NCBI GenBank assembly: GCA_965224745.1
Contig: CBDCZY010000010.1
Span: forward strand, 248,001 to 312,000
Direction: 5' to 3'
DNA: 64,000 bases
From: CBDCZY01 sp965224745
GTDB taxonomy: Bacteria > Pseudomonadota > Gammaproteobacteria > Methylococcales > Methylomonadaceae
In this document: piece by piece, positions 8,825-17,197 of the stretch
How the letters are laid out: the number at the start of each line of letters is the position of its first letter
How positions within the stretch are numbered: position 1 is the first letter of the stretch
Position numbers and translations under genes: made by a program
Notes under the pieces: model-generated
Database searches by the model: none
What the model saw: the letters and a program-made list of their open reading frames with translations, nothing else
What the model was told of the DNA's origin: nothing

Positions 8825-10888
8825 CTAGTTTTCTTGGTTCGTTTGACGGCTTGTCCGCTGCCATATACCTGCCTGTTGCTGTCCATTTTTATAAAAAGAG
8901 CGCCATTGGTAGTCTTGATTGATCAGACGATTAATTTTCATTCTAACACCAGGGTTAGCCTGTTCGTCAGTGTATGTCCAGACAACATACTGTACTGGAA
9001 ACTGGGCTAAAAAATCCAATGAATCATTAAGTTCAGCATTAAAGAAACTGCGGATTTGTTCAGTTCTTTGTTTGATGAATTTAGGGTGGCCATGCCATTG
9101 GCTGACATGATCAGGCCAACCCATCACTGCCGTTTTATGGGCGAAGAGTGTTAAAGCGCTTGACGGCGAATAGGCGCCCTTAGTGACTGACTCAAGAACA
9201 ATTCCGTAGGGTGCGCTGCTTAAGTGTGAAAGCATTGTGCGTGAACCATCATCTTGTTTAAGCCAACCATCGCCAGCCATCCTGCCAATTTGAGGCTTAG
9301 GGGTATATATCAAGTAACGGGCTAAGTCGATGCCATAAATCAGTAATGGAAGCATACTGATAATAACCAGAAGCTTTAGGTAATGTCCGCTGTTGGATAA
9401 AATAAGGCTCAGCAGTCCCACGAGCGTTGCCGGCCATAACCACGACCACCATTTCAGGGTCGTGTTAAACCGTTCATACTTGTCGCCCATTGGATCGTCT
9501 ACAAATATGAACTCGGAAAGCAATAATAATAAGCTTAGCGTTAAAGCCAGCCAAGCGCACCAAACGCTTTTACGCCATAAACTTAAACCAATAGTAACCC
9601 ACAGTAATGTTGGCCAATGCAAAGCCAGAAATACAGGCAAGGGTGTATGATTGCCTTCAGTGACCAAGCGAATAGGCGTGTCGAGCGAACTGGCAGCAAA
9701 ATAAGATAAAAAAGGATAAATTGCTACAAAACCCAGTAATCCTCCGGTTAATAAGAAAGCCCAATGCACACCATCATGCCGCTGGCGATAAATGAGCCAG
9801 GAAAGGAGTAACGTGCATTGTAAAGGGAAAACCCAGGCGTTGGTGATCAATACCAATGCAGGTGTTAAGCCCAGCGCCACGAACATCAATTGAGAACTGA
9901 GAGGTTTAACCTGGTTCGGAGGACCTGTTGCCATGCTTAGCTTAACAAGAGATTTTTTTTCAATCTCCAAAAACAACGCCAAAGTCCACAATAATAAAAC
10001 AAAACCACCTAAAGGAGGATGGTAATCACCCAGATGAGTTAGATACGCAACGGTTTCAAAGGGTAGTTCTTGATGTTCGCTATGATCTGGTGCCTTAGGG
10101 TCGCCTGACAATTTTCGTCCCACTGAAGTATTGACATATTTATCATATAAGCCTGAAAACCGGGTGCTTGCCCATAGGCGTTGCTGCGCTATCGTTTGAT
10201 GCGTTTGAGCGCCATTTTCGTCAACACTAATCAGCCAGGGTATAAAGGGTGATAAGCCGTTACCGCCAATCAGGAAGCAAGTAACTACCAGCGCTCTCAG
10301 CCAACGTTGGGCAATGCTATGGCTTACTATTTCCCACACCAGGCTAATCATTAAACCAATAATGATTGCCCACGATAAGTTCATGCACAACCCTACTTGC
10401 AGATTAAAGATACGTCCCAGCAGGGCAGCACAATAATGCTGAAAAGCGTAGTAAAAATTGAAAAGATTACCCGCCAACCAATGGTCGCCCGGTGGCAGCG
10501 TGCCACCATTAATAAAATTACTGATGAAATATAGATCTGTTAGGTGTTCAGAACCGGAATCAATATTTGGAAAACAAAAACGCCAAAATAACCCGTAACT
10601 AAACCCGGCCAGAAAAACCAGCTCACCACGCCAAAATTGAATGTTTTCAGCCCAATTCCTTCGCCGGTTTAACAACCAGACTGAAGCTAAGGTTGAAATG
10701 GGCCACAGCCATTGCAGCTTACCCAACCCGTAAATATGTTCAAAGGTAAACAAAACTAAAGCAATTAATAACAAGGTAAATGTCCGCCTACTGGCTGGCG
10801 CAGGCATAAAGTGGCTGGCTATAGCAGATAAACCCGAAAGATTAATCAGGATCAAACCGCATGTTAGAGACAGGTAAATGAGGTACAC
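8825..10888 (-). CDS. DUF2298 multi-pass membrane protein, copy A (paralogue of the next gene)
   Basis: 687 residues and first gene of the minus-strand operon. Same order of landmarks as copy B: TDLYFISNFINGGTLPPGDH, FYYAFQHY, GDYHPPLGGF, FVDDP...YERFNTTLKWW, RYLIYTPKP, MGWPDHVSQWHG and YVVWTYTD near the C terminus. Overall identity to copy B looks moderate, with motifs conserved and spans diverged, so the duplication is not recent. The two may act on different sugars or as a heterodimer. The start ATG at 10888 is the only in-frame choice before the first span. Its function is as uncertain as that of copy B. Confidence 0.8.
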   Translation of the reverse strand: MYLIYLSLTCGLILINLSGLSAIASHFMPAPASRRTFTLLLIALVLFTFEHIYGLGKLQWLWPISTLASVWLLNRRRNWAENIQFWRGELVFLAGFSYGLFWRFCFPNIDSGSEHLTDLYFISNFINGGTLPPGDHWLAGNLFNFYYAFQHYCAALLGRIFNLQVGLCMNLSWAIIIGLMISLVWEIVSHSIAQRWLRALVVTCFLIGGNGLSPFIPWLISVDENGAQTHQTIAQQRLWASTRFSGLYDKYVNTSVGRKLSGDPKAPDHSEHQELPFETVAYLTHLGDYHPPLGGFVLLLWTLALFLEIEKKSLVKLSMATGPPNQVKPLSSQLMFVALGLTPALVLITNAWVFPLQCTLLLSWLIYRQRHDGVHWAFLLTGGLLGFVAIYPFLSYFAASSLDTPIRLVTEGNHTPLPVFLALHWPTLLWVTIGLSLWRKSVWCAWLALTLSLLLLLSEFIFVDDPMGDKYERFNTTLKWWSWLWPATLVGLLSLILSNSGHYLKLLVIISMLPLLIYGIDLARYLIYTPKPQIGRMAGDGWLKQDDGSRTMLSHLSSAPYGIVLESVTKGAYSPSSALTLFAHKTAVMGWPDHVSQWHGHPKFIKQRTEQIRSFFNAELNDSLDFLAQFPVQYVVWTYTDEQANPGVRMKINRLINQDYQWRSFYKNGQQQAGIWQRTSRQTNQEN

Positions 10889-11253
10889 CGATGGATTCCT
10901 TTAGTTCCAAGAAAAGCTATGTGATCGGTTTATCTATAAATGTTAAGAGCAGGTCTTTGTAATTTTTTTAAAAGCTTGTTGGCAGTGTAATCTTCTCCAT
11001 TATAGCGATACGGCCTACTGAAATCTCAAAAGTTTTACGGTATCACCAGGAGTTTTTCCAAGATTTGGATAAATGGCAAACAGATGCGGTCGCGCGAAAA
11101 TTATAAAGCATAGCAAGCATACACAAATAGGGAAAAATTCACATAATATCAGTGCGCTAGTTCCTTCATCAAGCGATGGATAATCGATATATTTGTGCCA
11201 GGTTTTAAAACTGATTAAAACCAACATTTATTAAAACGTAACTGGAGAAAAAA
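10889..11253. other. Divergent intergenic region
   Basis: Lies between the minus-strand DUF2298 operon and the plus-strand secreted orphan, so it should hold both promoters; none stands out. The 70-codon minus-strand frame at 11015-11227 has no ribosome site or recognisable content and is not called. Confidence 0.4.
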
Positions 11254-11787
11254 ATGTACAAAGCACAAAAAAACAATTCATTCGTTACAAAATCTTTGAT
11301 GGCAGCTTCGCTTTCACTATTGGGTGTTATAGGCTTTGCAAACCATGCTTCTGCTGCCGATGGGAAAGTTTATCCTGGGTCAAATTGTCACTACGGTGCA
11401 CTGACACCTTCGTCAAATGTCAAGTATGATTCAACGGGGTTTATTTACAACAATTCTACGACTCATTCAGCATTAATTAGCTGCCCTATCGCAAAAGACA
11501 GTGTGTTTGATAGAGATGCTGTTAGCACACGAATACGTTATAGAAAGGCCACTAATGTTGGGCTTAATTGCACGATACATAGTCGTTTCAGCTCTGGTAC
11601 TTCAGGCGTTCAAAAGTCAAAATGGGATTTCGGTTTCGCAGGCGTTAAATGGATGACATTGGATGATGTTGCCGCCAAAAGCGCTGGATCACTGACACTA
11701 TCATGCATTCTTCCTCCCTCTAAAAGCCCTGTTTCTAATGCGGCTAACAGAGCTGGCATCTATAACTACTTGGTTACTGAGAAGTAA
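11254..11787 (+). CDS. Hypothetical secreted protein with four cysteines
   Basis: 177 residues. A clear Sec signal peptide has basic and polar residues first, then SLMAASLSLLGVIGFANHASA, with cleavage likely after ASA at about 34. The mature ~143-residue protein has Cys in NCHYG, SCPI, NCTI and SCIL, enough for two disulfides, and is otherwise rich in Ser/Thr/Asn. GGAG lies seven to eight bases before the ATG. I do not recognise the family. It stands alone between a divergent operon and a hairpin followed by another orphan. Expected location is periplasmic or outside the cell. Confidence 0.7.
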   Translation: MYKAQKNNSFVTKSLMAASLSLLGVIGFANHASAADGKVYPGSNCHYGALTPSSNVKYDSTGFIYNNSTTHSALISCPIAKDSVFDRDAVSTRIRYRKATNVGLNCTIHSRFSSGTSGVQKSKWDFGFAGVKWMTLDDVAAKSAGSLTLSCILPPSKSPVSNAANRAGIYNYLVTEK

Positions 11788-11820
11788 TTTTGTTTTAGAC
11801 TTGAAATAAGTAATAACCAC

Positions 11821-11873
11821 CCGCGGCCTTTGATCTCTTAATTTGTACAGAAGAGTCTGTTGCAAAGCCGCGG
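11821..11873 (+). terminator. GC-rich hairpin between two orphan genes
   Basis: CCGCGGCCTTTG at 11821 pairs with CAAAGCCGCGG ending at 11873, with a ~28-base loop. No run of T follows, so it is not a classic intrinsic terminator. It may be a processing or attenuation structure, and it sits just before the next gene's start. Confidence 0.35.
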
Positions 11874-11901
11874 ATCATTAATCTATTCGAAAAGCGAAAA
11901 C

Positions 11902-12603
11902 ATGAAAACCAAAATCTATTTATTATTAGGCTTCACGTTAGCTTTTTCCGCTTTGTTGTTAGGTCGTACAGACTGGGATGTCTTCGGCAGTGGAACAAAG
12001 ACTATACGTGATTTTACCTCGAACCAGCAGCAACTTCGAATAAACCAACTGGAAGAAGAATTGAGAGCAATGTCTTTAAAAATTGAAGCGATGGAAAAAA
12101 AGCAAAAAAAACTTGTTACTCACACGCAACAGGAAATAAATACAGCGATGCGAAATCTTCAAGAACATTTGGCTATTCAATTAGCTGAGATGGAGAGTGA
12201 AGATCTTCTAGCAATGAACAATCAAGCTGCCGGATTAGATACCAGCGAAGAAGAGCTAGAAAAAAACGTTCTGTCAGATTTAGAGAAACAACTGTATGCA
12301 GGAACAAAAGATGATGAATGGGAAAAAACTTTAGAACAACAAATTAACCACACACTTGAAAAAAACCTGGATAACAATACCGCTTTGTTAGATATTCATT
12401 GTGAAACATCACTTTGTAAGATTGAGGTTGAACATGAAGAAGCAGATACCAAAATGTTATTTATGACTTACCTGACTCAACTTGAGGCCTTTAATGACAA
12501 AGAAACGTTTTATAAAACTGATTTCGATGAGAACGGTAACGAGACAACCCTGCTGTACGTAGCTAGAGAGGGCTATAGGCTGCCTGAAATACCAGGTCTG
12601 TGA
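11902..12603 (+). CDS. Hypothetical membrane-anchored coiled-coil protein
   Basis: 233 residues from ATG 11902. The N terminus MKTKIYLLLGFTLAFSALLL is a signal anchor or uncleaved signal. Residues ~40-95 form a strong heptad-type coiled coil (LEEELRAMSLKIEAMEKKQK...). The C-terminal third has a small domain with HCETSLCKIEVEH, a C-x5-C pair likely to be disulfide-bonded in the periplasm. A TTG 42 bases upstream keeps the frame open but falls inside the hairpin and adds a polar stretch before the membrane segment, so I prefer the ATG. The family is not recognised. Confidence 0.65.
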   Translation: MKTKIYLLLGFTLAFSALLLGRTDWDVFGSGTKTIRDFTSNQQQLRINQLEEELRAMSLKIEAMEKKQKKLVTHTQQEINTAMRNLQEHLAIQLAEMESEDLLAMNNQAAGLDTSEEELEKNVLSDLEKQLYAGTKDDEWEKTLEQQINHTLEKNLDNNTALLDIHCETSLCKIEVEHEEADTKMLFMTYLTQLEAFNDKETFYKTDFDENGNETTLLYVAREGYRLPEIPGL

Positions 12604-12741
12604 AACACGACGCGCTCAATAGAACACAAGTTTCAAGGCGATGACTACTGCAATGACTCGTTATTTAATTGACGCAGGAAGGGGATTAAGCTATTTTCAA
12701 GACTCATAGAAAAAAACATTCAATAGAAACAAGGAACAGCA

Positions 12742-13689
12742 ATGACTTCATGCCTGCTAGAGGCCATCGCAACAGAACAAAATTTTGAAGAAAAAGCTTA
12801 CCTTTTAGCCAATCCTGATGTTGCTAGCGCAGTCAAGATAGGTGAAGTACCTTCAGCCCGTTTTCATTTTGACCTTTTTGGTAAGAAGGAAAACAGGAAA
12901 ATCAGATTTCCTCCCTCTATCATTTCACAAGCCAAGCAACAAAAACTCGCAAAGATCAAGCCACTGCTTCGTACCGATTTACACTACACCGAAAAGCCAA
13001 CCTATTACGATTTTTTAAGTCAGGAATTTCGTAGTGAGTTTAATATTGTTGACACTGATGCAGTGAGTAGCATGGGTTACGATGGCCATGCCATGGAACT
13101 GATTACAACCTATCACGATGGCTTGGTCTTAGATTGCGGCGCAGGTAAGAAGCCGATGTATTTTGATAATGTGGTTAATTTTGAAATTGTCGATTACGAC
13201 ACCACCGATGTGCGCGGCGTTGGTGAAGTGCTGCCTTTTGTTGATAATGCTTTCGATGCTGTACTGTCGTTGGCGGTGTTGGAGCACGTAAAAGACCCGT
13301 TTGCCTGTGCTCGTGAAATTTCAAGAGTTTTGAAACCGGGAGGACGCCTTATGTGCTGCGTTCCTTTTCTGCAACCGATGCACGGTTATCCTCACCATTA
13401 CTACAATATGACCAACCAGGGCTTGGAAAACCTGTTTGATGATTACCTTGAAATAGATAAAACATTTGTTTACGAAAGCATCGCACCGATATGGTCTTTA
13501 ACCTGGATATTGCAAAGCTGGGCCGCTGGCCTGAAAGGGAAAACCAAGGAAGATTTCAAACAATTAAAAGTCGGTGAGCTGCTGGATAACCCTAAAAAAT
13601 ATGAGTACGAGCCTTTTGTTAAAGAGTTAACTGCGGAGAAAAATTTGGAGTTGGCTAGTGCAACGGTTCTGTTTGCACATAAGAGATGA
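12742..13689 (+). CDS. Class I SAM-dependent methyltransferase with N-terminal NPDV module
   Basis: 315 residues. Residues ~18-60 (AYLLANPDVASAV...HFDLFGKKENRK) match the short module with NPDVA, HF..FG and E.R that often precedes glycosyltransferases and methyltransferases of surface polysaccharide clusters. The catalytic domain follows: VLDCGAGKKP (motif I), VEIVDYD-like acidic strand (FEIVDYDTTD), DAVLSLAVLEHV (motif IV region) and LKPGGRLMCCVPF, as in Methyltransf_11. The substrate is unknown; a surface glycan or lipid is a reasonable guess. AAGGAACAGC precedes the ATG. ISKra4 copy 1 is inserted 24 bases after its stop. Confidence 0.85.
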   Translation: MTSCLLEAIATEQNFEEKAYLLANPDVASAVKIGEVPSARFHFDLFGKKENRKIRFPPSIISQAKQQKLAKIKPLLRTDLHYTEKPTYYDFLSQEFRSEFNIVDTDAVSSMGYDGHAMELITTYHDGLVLDCGAGKKPMYFDNVVNFEIVDYDTTDVRGVGEVLPFVDNAFDAVLSLAVLEHVKDPFACAREISRVLKPGGRLMCCVPFLQPMHGYPHHYYNMTNQGLENLFDDYLEIDKTFVYESIAPIWSLTWILQSWAAGLKGKTKEDFKQLKVGELLDNPKKYEYEPFVKELTAEKNLELASATVLFAHKR

Positions 13690-13713
13690 TGTGTAAAGTG
13701 AGCAATTCTTAAA

Positions 13714-15138
13714 GGGTGTGATTAAAAGTGATGCAACATGTTAAGATTGTATTTTATAGAGTTGAAATATAAAAGAAAATATACATGAACAAAACCATCC
13801 CCGAAAAAGATATAAAGCTACTCGAACTTCTAAATGAACATCCCATACTACGCCATCGTGTTGAGGCATTAATGGCTATCGTAGAAGATGACGATGAAAC
13901 GATTGAGAAAGCGGATGCAGCGGAGCAACGCGTCATTGAAGAGGTTCGAAAAATAGGTCACGCAGCACTTTCCGAGTGGGCAGAAAGTAAAAATAAGCGC
14001 AATGAAGCTGAATTGAAAGAACAACCCGAATTACGTATTGCAGGAAAAAAAACTGTGGTGGCATAGTACCTTTGATATTATCGAAATTGAAGAAACCCTC
14101 TTTCGTGAGTCAACCCATATCGTTCGTACTTTTTCAGATCAAGCGAATGTGACCTGCCGAAGTACCTCGACGCCTTTACAACGGGCCATCACAGATTTTG
14201 GAGCAGACCAGCCATTTGGCCAAGTCAACGCTAAACTCCAAGAACATTATGGAATAGAGGTACCGGTGAGTAGTATTAGGTTCATCACAGAGCATCATGG
14301 CAAAGCGATATTTGAACAAACAGACCTTGTCAGTGACTGGCCAGATACCTCAGGTACAAAACACGTCATTGCAGAGACAGATGGAGGCATGGTTCCTGTG
14401 GTGACCATTGATCCTGAAGCAAAAGATAAGCGAAAAGAAAAAACACTGGGCTGGCAAGAACTGCGACTTTGTATTGCCCATGAATGTGGCAGTCGGACGC
14501 TGCATTATGGAGGAAACTTTTCTGGGGGTATTGAAGAAACAGGTCGCCAGTTATTTGATTGCGCGATGAATGTAAACTTTGGCCAACAAACACACGTGCA
14601 TTCGGTAGGCGATGGCGCATCCTGGATCAAGCGCCAAGTGGATGAACAATTTGGCGAAAATGGAACCTATTTAATCGACTTAATGCATCTTTGTGAATAC
14701 TTGGCAGAAGCGGCACCTAGCTGTACAGGTGACTCGGCATTATGGTTAGATGAACAAAAACAACGTTTGAAAATCAATCAGGCCAGCCTTGTTCTTGAAA
14801 CCCTATTGCCGTTTCTTGAACCATCCGAAACGGATGATGAGAAAGCGCCGGTTCGTAGGGCTTACCGCTACTTGAGAAATCGTCTGGATCAAGTTGATTA
14901 TCAAGGTGCGATAGAAAAAGGACTTCCAATCGGTTCAGGTGAAATTGAAAGCGCTCACCGTTACATTGTTCAAGCTCGGCTTAAGCGTCCTGGAGCTTGG
15001 TGGTCACCCAATAATATAGATTATATGTTGGCTTTGCGATTATGTAGAATCAATCAACGATGGGAAAATTACTGGCAAGATGTTAGGCAAAAGGCGGCAT
15101 GATGAAAATTTAGTCTTGCATCACTTTTAATCGTACCC
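13714..15138 (+). mobile_element. ISKra4-type insertion sequence, copy 1 (1425 bp)
   Basis: Ends GGGTGTGATTAAAAGTGATG and, inverted, GGGTACGATTAAAAGTGATG (18 of 20 match). A perfect 9-base target duplication ATTCTTAAA flanks it at 13705-13713 and 15139-15147. It is one base longer than copy 2 at 41576-42999, owing to one extra A in a homopolymer of the transposase gene. Confidence 0.93.
13785..15102 (+). pseudogene. ISKra4-family transposase, frameshifted copy
   Basis: The same 438-residue transposase as the intact copy at 41612-42928, but with A8 instead of A7 at 14044-14051. This splits it into 13785-14066 and 14038-15102. The second part retains ETDGG, HSVGDGASWI and GSGEIESAHRYIVQARLKRP, which carry the likely DDE residues. 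Everything outside the homopolymer looks identical to copy 2. Transcriptional or ribosomal slippage on A8 could restore some full-length protein, or the extra A may be a sequencing artefact. Confidence 0.88.
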
Positions 15139-15145
15139 ATTCTTA

Positions 15146-15216
15146 AAAGCCCAGTGCGGTAATTCCGCACGTCTGTATTTGTGAGGGGCAGTTGGGTAAC
15201 TGGCTTTCCTACCCCT
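15146..15216 (+). mobile_element. Possible 3' tail of a degenerate group II intron (domains V-VI)
   Basis: The order AAGCCCAGTGCGG-TAATT-CCGCAC, then GAGGGGCAGTTGGGTAACTG and TTTCCTACCCC, matches what I know of the end of bacterial group II introns: an AGC-starting domain V hairpin, then domain VI with GGGTAAC and a final CCTAC. The lower stem of domain V is poorly paired and there is no reverse transcriptase nearby, so this would be a remnant. The ISKra4 element abuts it. Confidence 0.4.
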
Positions 15217-15242
15217 TGCCTAGATGGTTTCGGTAACCGCTG

Positions 15243-15270
15243 TTGACATAGGCAAGCCTATAAGTACAAT
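15243..15270 (+). promoter_or_regulatory. Sigma-70 promoter of brnTA
   Basis: TTGACA at 15243-15248 and TACAAT at 15265-15270, separated by 16 bases. Transcription would start about seven bases later, at or next to the A of the brnT ATG (15277). There is no ribosome binding sequence between the -10 box and the ATG. Confidence 0.75.
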
Positions 15271-15278
15271 GTACTTAT
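15260..15278. promoter_or_regulatory. Putative autoregulatory operator of brnTA
   Basis: Perfect palindrome ATAAGTACA-A-TGTACTTAT. It covers the -10 box, the expected start point and the first bases of brnT. BrnA antitoxins repress their own operon through a DNA-binding domain, so this is the obvious binding site. Confidence 0.7.
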
Positions 15279-15570
15279 GAAGAGACTGAGGTTTGAATGG
15301 GATAACAACAAAGATAAAGCAAATATTTCAAAACACGGTATTTCATTCGATCAAGCACAAACAGCTTTTTATGATGAATACGCGATACAATTCTTTGATC
15401 CTGAGCATTCGGAAAATGAAGATCGTTTTCTTCTACTTGGTACAAGTTTTAAATTAAAAACACTTGTTATTTGTCATTGCTTTAGGGAAGAAGAAACAGT
15501 GGTAAGAATTATTTCTGCTAGAAAAGCGGATAAGGAGGAAGAGCAGGTGTATTGGAGTAAAAGAACATGA
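15277..15570 (+). CDS. brnT: BrnT family toxin (ribonuclease)
   Basis: 97 residues, usual size for BrnT. It shows the family start RLRFEWDNNKDKANISKHGI, then F..A...F and a late RIISARKADKEE with the conserved Arg/Ala/Arg, followed by a basic C terminus. BrnT toxins have a RelE-like fold and cleave RNA to stop growth until neutralised by BrnA. It precedes and overlaps brnA by four bases (ATGA), the standard order. Translation must begin at or within a few bases of the mapped promoter start, so the message looks leaderless. Confidence 0.88.
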   Translation: MKRLRFEWDNNKDKANISKHGISFDQAQTAFYDEYAIQFFDPEHSENEDRFLLLGTSFKLKTLVICHCFREEETVVRIISARKADKEEEQVYWSKRT

Positions 15571-15791
15571 AAGACCATTATGATTTTTCAAAAATGGAAG
15601 GTAAGAAAAACCCCTACCTGAAATACCTTAAACAACCGGTTACTATGCGCATTGACTGTGATTCTGTTGAATATTTTAAATCACTCACTGAAGAAACAGG
15701 TATTCCTTATCAAACACTGATAAATCTATATCTACGGGATTGTGCTGTTCATCATCGTAAATTGCAAATGCAGTGGATATCACAAACCTAA
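15567..15791 (+). CDS. brnA: BrnA family antitoxin / ribbon-helix-helix repressor
   Basis: 74 residues. The N-terminal half (YDFSKMEGKKNPYLKYLKQP) is the usual toxin-binding segment. The second half, VTMRIDCDSVEYFKSLTEETGIPYQTLINLYLRDCA split across its strand and two helices, is the ribbon-helix-helix DNA-binding fold. BrnA binds BrnT and represses the operon, probably at the palindrome 15260-15278. It is slightly shorter than many homologues. A hairpin terminator follows 65 bases downstream. Confidence 0.87.
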   Translation: MKDHYDFSKMEGKKNPYLKYLKQPVTMRIDCDSVEYFKSLTEETGIPYQTLINLYLRDCAVHHRKLQMQWISQT

Positions 15792-15856
15792 ACCTTGCGT
15801 TGTAGCTGAACCTAGCGTTAGCGCTATAAGGCCTGTAGAGGATCCATTCTATACTT

Positions 15857-15889
15857 AAAATTACCACCGGCTTTGCCGGCGGTAATTTT
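15857..15889. terminator. Intrinsic terminator between convergent genes
   Basis: AAAATTACC-A-CCGG-CTTTG-CCGG-C-GGTAATTTT, a 13-pair stem with one mismatch, followed on the plus strand by AATTTTT. It lies between brnA and the convergent gene at 16032 and can serve both strands. Confidence 0.85.
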
Positions 15890-16031
15890 AATTTTTAAAC
15901 CAATATTTTACAAAAGCTACGTGTTTTTAAATTAAGCTATATTTAGCTGAAAACAAAATCAGTGTACAGTGGCACTTGTGCTTAAGTAAGTGCCACTTCT
16001 GGCTGACCCCTTTTTTCTGAGGAGGGGTTAC

Positions 16032-16502
16032 TTAAAAATTTACAACCACAACACCGTCAGCTTCTTCAGGAGATGTAATAAAACGTGGAATTACATTTGC
16101 ACCACCGCCCATTACACCTCGGATAAGATCTGTCTTCGGGTTCAGTCCATATTGTTTGAGGCCGAATCCTGTTGCTCTCATTTCTACACCTGCTTTACGG
16201 AGCGCTCTGATCAGGTGTCGGGCAGTTTTTTTAGGGTCGTCGGGTCGTGTTTTTATTCTGATTTTGGCATGTTTGATCTTATTGGAAGCGTTCAAAACAC
16301 CCTCTCCGTTAAATACGACCTTAACGGTCAACTCGTATGGGTCATTACCAAATTCCCCCCATGAATCTTTTAAAGAATGGAGAGCAAAAAGTAAGCCATG
16401 CACTGAGTTGGTGGGATTGAAAGACGAAATCTGAACAACCATAGTCCTTGCGTTTGCGATATTCTGAAAACCAAACATAAAAACTAAAAAGCTTAAAATC
16501 AC
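16032..16502 (-). CDS. Small putative periplasmic protein (DsrE-like pattern), with an uncertain 5' end
   Basis: 156 residues from GTG 16502, beginning with a hydrophobic stretch ending in ANA/RT, like a signal peptide lacking its charged start. The mature part has MVVQISSF, VHGLLFALHSLKD, LTVKVVFNGEGV and late glycines (GVMGGGANVIPRF). This alternating strand/helix pattern is reminiscent of DsrE/DsrF-like small domains, but I am not sure of the family. No ribosome site precedes the GTG. A better start, ATG 16528-16526 with GAGAGGG upstream, reads MNTSIRKK and would give a full signal peptide if the A7 run at 16505-16511 had eight A's. The gene is therefore frameshifted, miscalled by one base, or uses slippage. 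Confidence 0.6.
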   Translation of the reverse strand: MILSFLVFMFGFQNIANARTMVVQISSFNPTNSVHGLLFALHSLKDSWGEFGNDPYELTVKVVFNGEGVLNASNKIKHAKIRIKTRPDDPKKTARHLIRALRKAGVEMRATGFGLKQYGLNPKTDLIRGVMGGGANVIPRFITSPEEADGVVVVNF

Positions 16503-16752
16503 AGTTTTTTTCTTATAGAAGTATTCATTAATACCCTCTCATTAGGTAATTGGAAAAATTTGTTGAAAATAGATCATGTGCGAGAACGAATGCTTACTGG
16601 ATCTTTCACTTCGTTGTATCAACTCTGACACAGTGTAACCGTTTAAAATAAGCAATTACTGCACCAATAAATTAACCACAATATAAACATATAGCTATTA
16701 GTTGATTCAATTTTGCTTTTATAAAAAATATGGCATTTGACCTATTGTCGGT

Positions 16753-17151
16753 GTGGCATACGGCCTAGAAAATTGGTGTGCGGAAATTGCGGAGATTGAA
16801 TGTCCACCCCCAAAACAACAACCGGGAAAACCCAAACGGGGACGATTGAAACGCAGCAAGGCAAGGAACGTGTTAGAACGTTTGATCCATTATGAAGACG
16901 ATGTACTCCGTTTCATGGAAAACCCACGTGTCCCGTTTACCAATAACCGGGGTGAGAATGACATTCGTATGACCAAAATCCAGCAAAAAATATCCGGGTG
17001 TTTCCGAAGTATGACGGGTGCAATGATATCCTGTCGAATTCGAGGTTATCTGTAGTCCTGTCGTAAACAAGGCATGAGGGCAACTCAGGCAATGAGCCTT
17101 GTGTTTGAGGGAAAACTCCCAGCGTTTGCTCAGTCTGCCGAATTACGATGA
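16753..17151 (+). pseudogene. IS66-family transposase (TnpC) C-terminal remnant
   Basis: Only the last ~130 codons remain. Typical landmarks are the PPPKQQPGKPKRGRLKRSKARN linker region, VPFTNNRGENDIRM, KIQQKISGCFRS and RIRGYL. After RIRGYL there is an in-frame TAG (17053-17055), and then the frame continues as CRKQGMRATQAMSLVFEGKLP to a TGA. No ends, TnpA or TnpB are present, so this is a dead fragment. Confidence 0.85.
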
Positions 17152-17197
17152 GTAGTTACAAGTTTCTATACTTGACACTCTTGAGTGCAAAGATGAT

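Noticed and set aside
11015..11227. 70-codon minus-strand frame upstream of the secreted orphan
   Set aside because: No ribosome site, no recognisable content and it lies in a divergent promoter region.
15990..16364. 124-codon plus-strand frame
   Set aside because: Antisense to the 16032-16502 gene, Cys-rich composition typical of a shadow frame.
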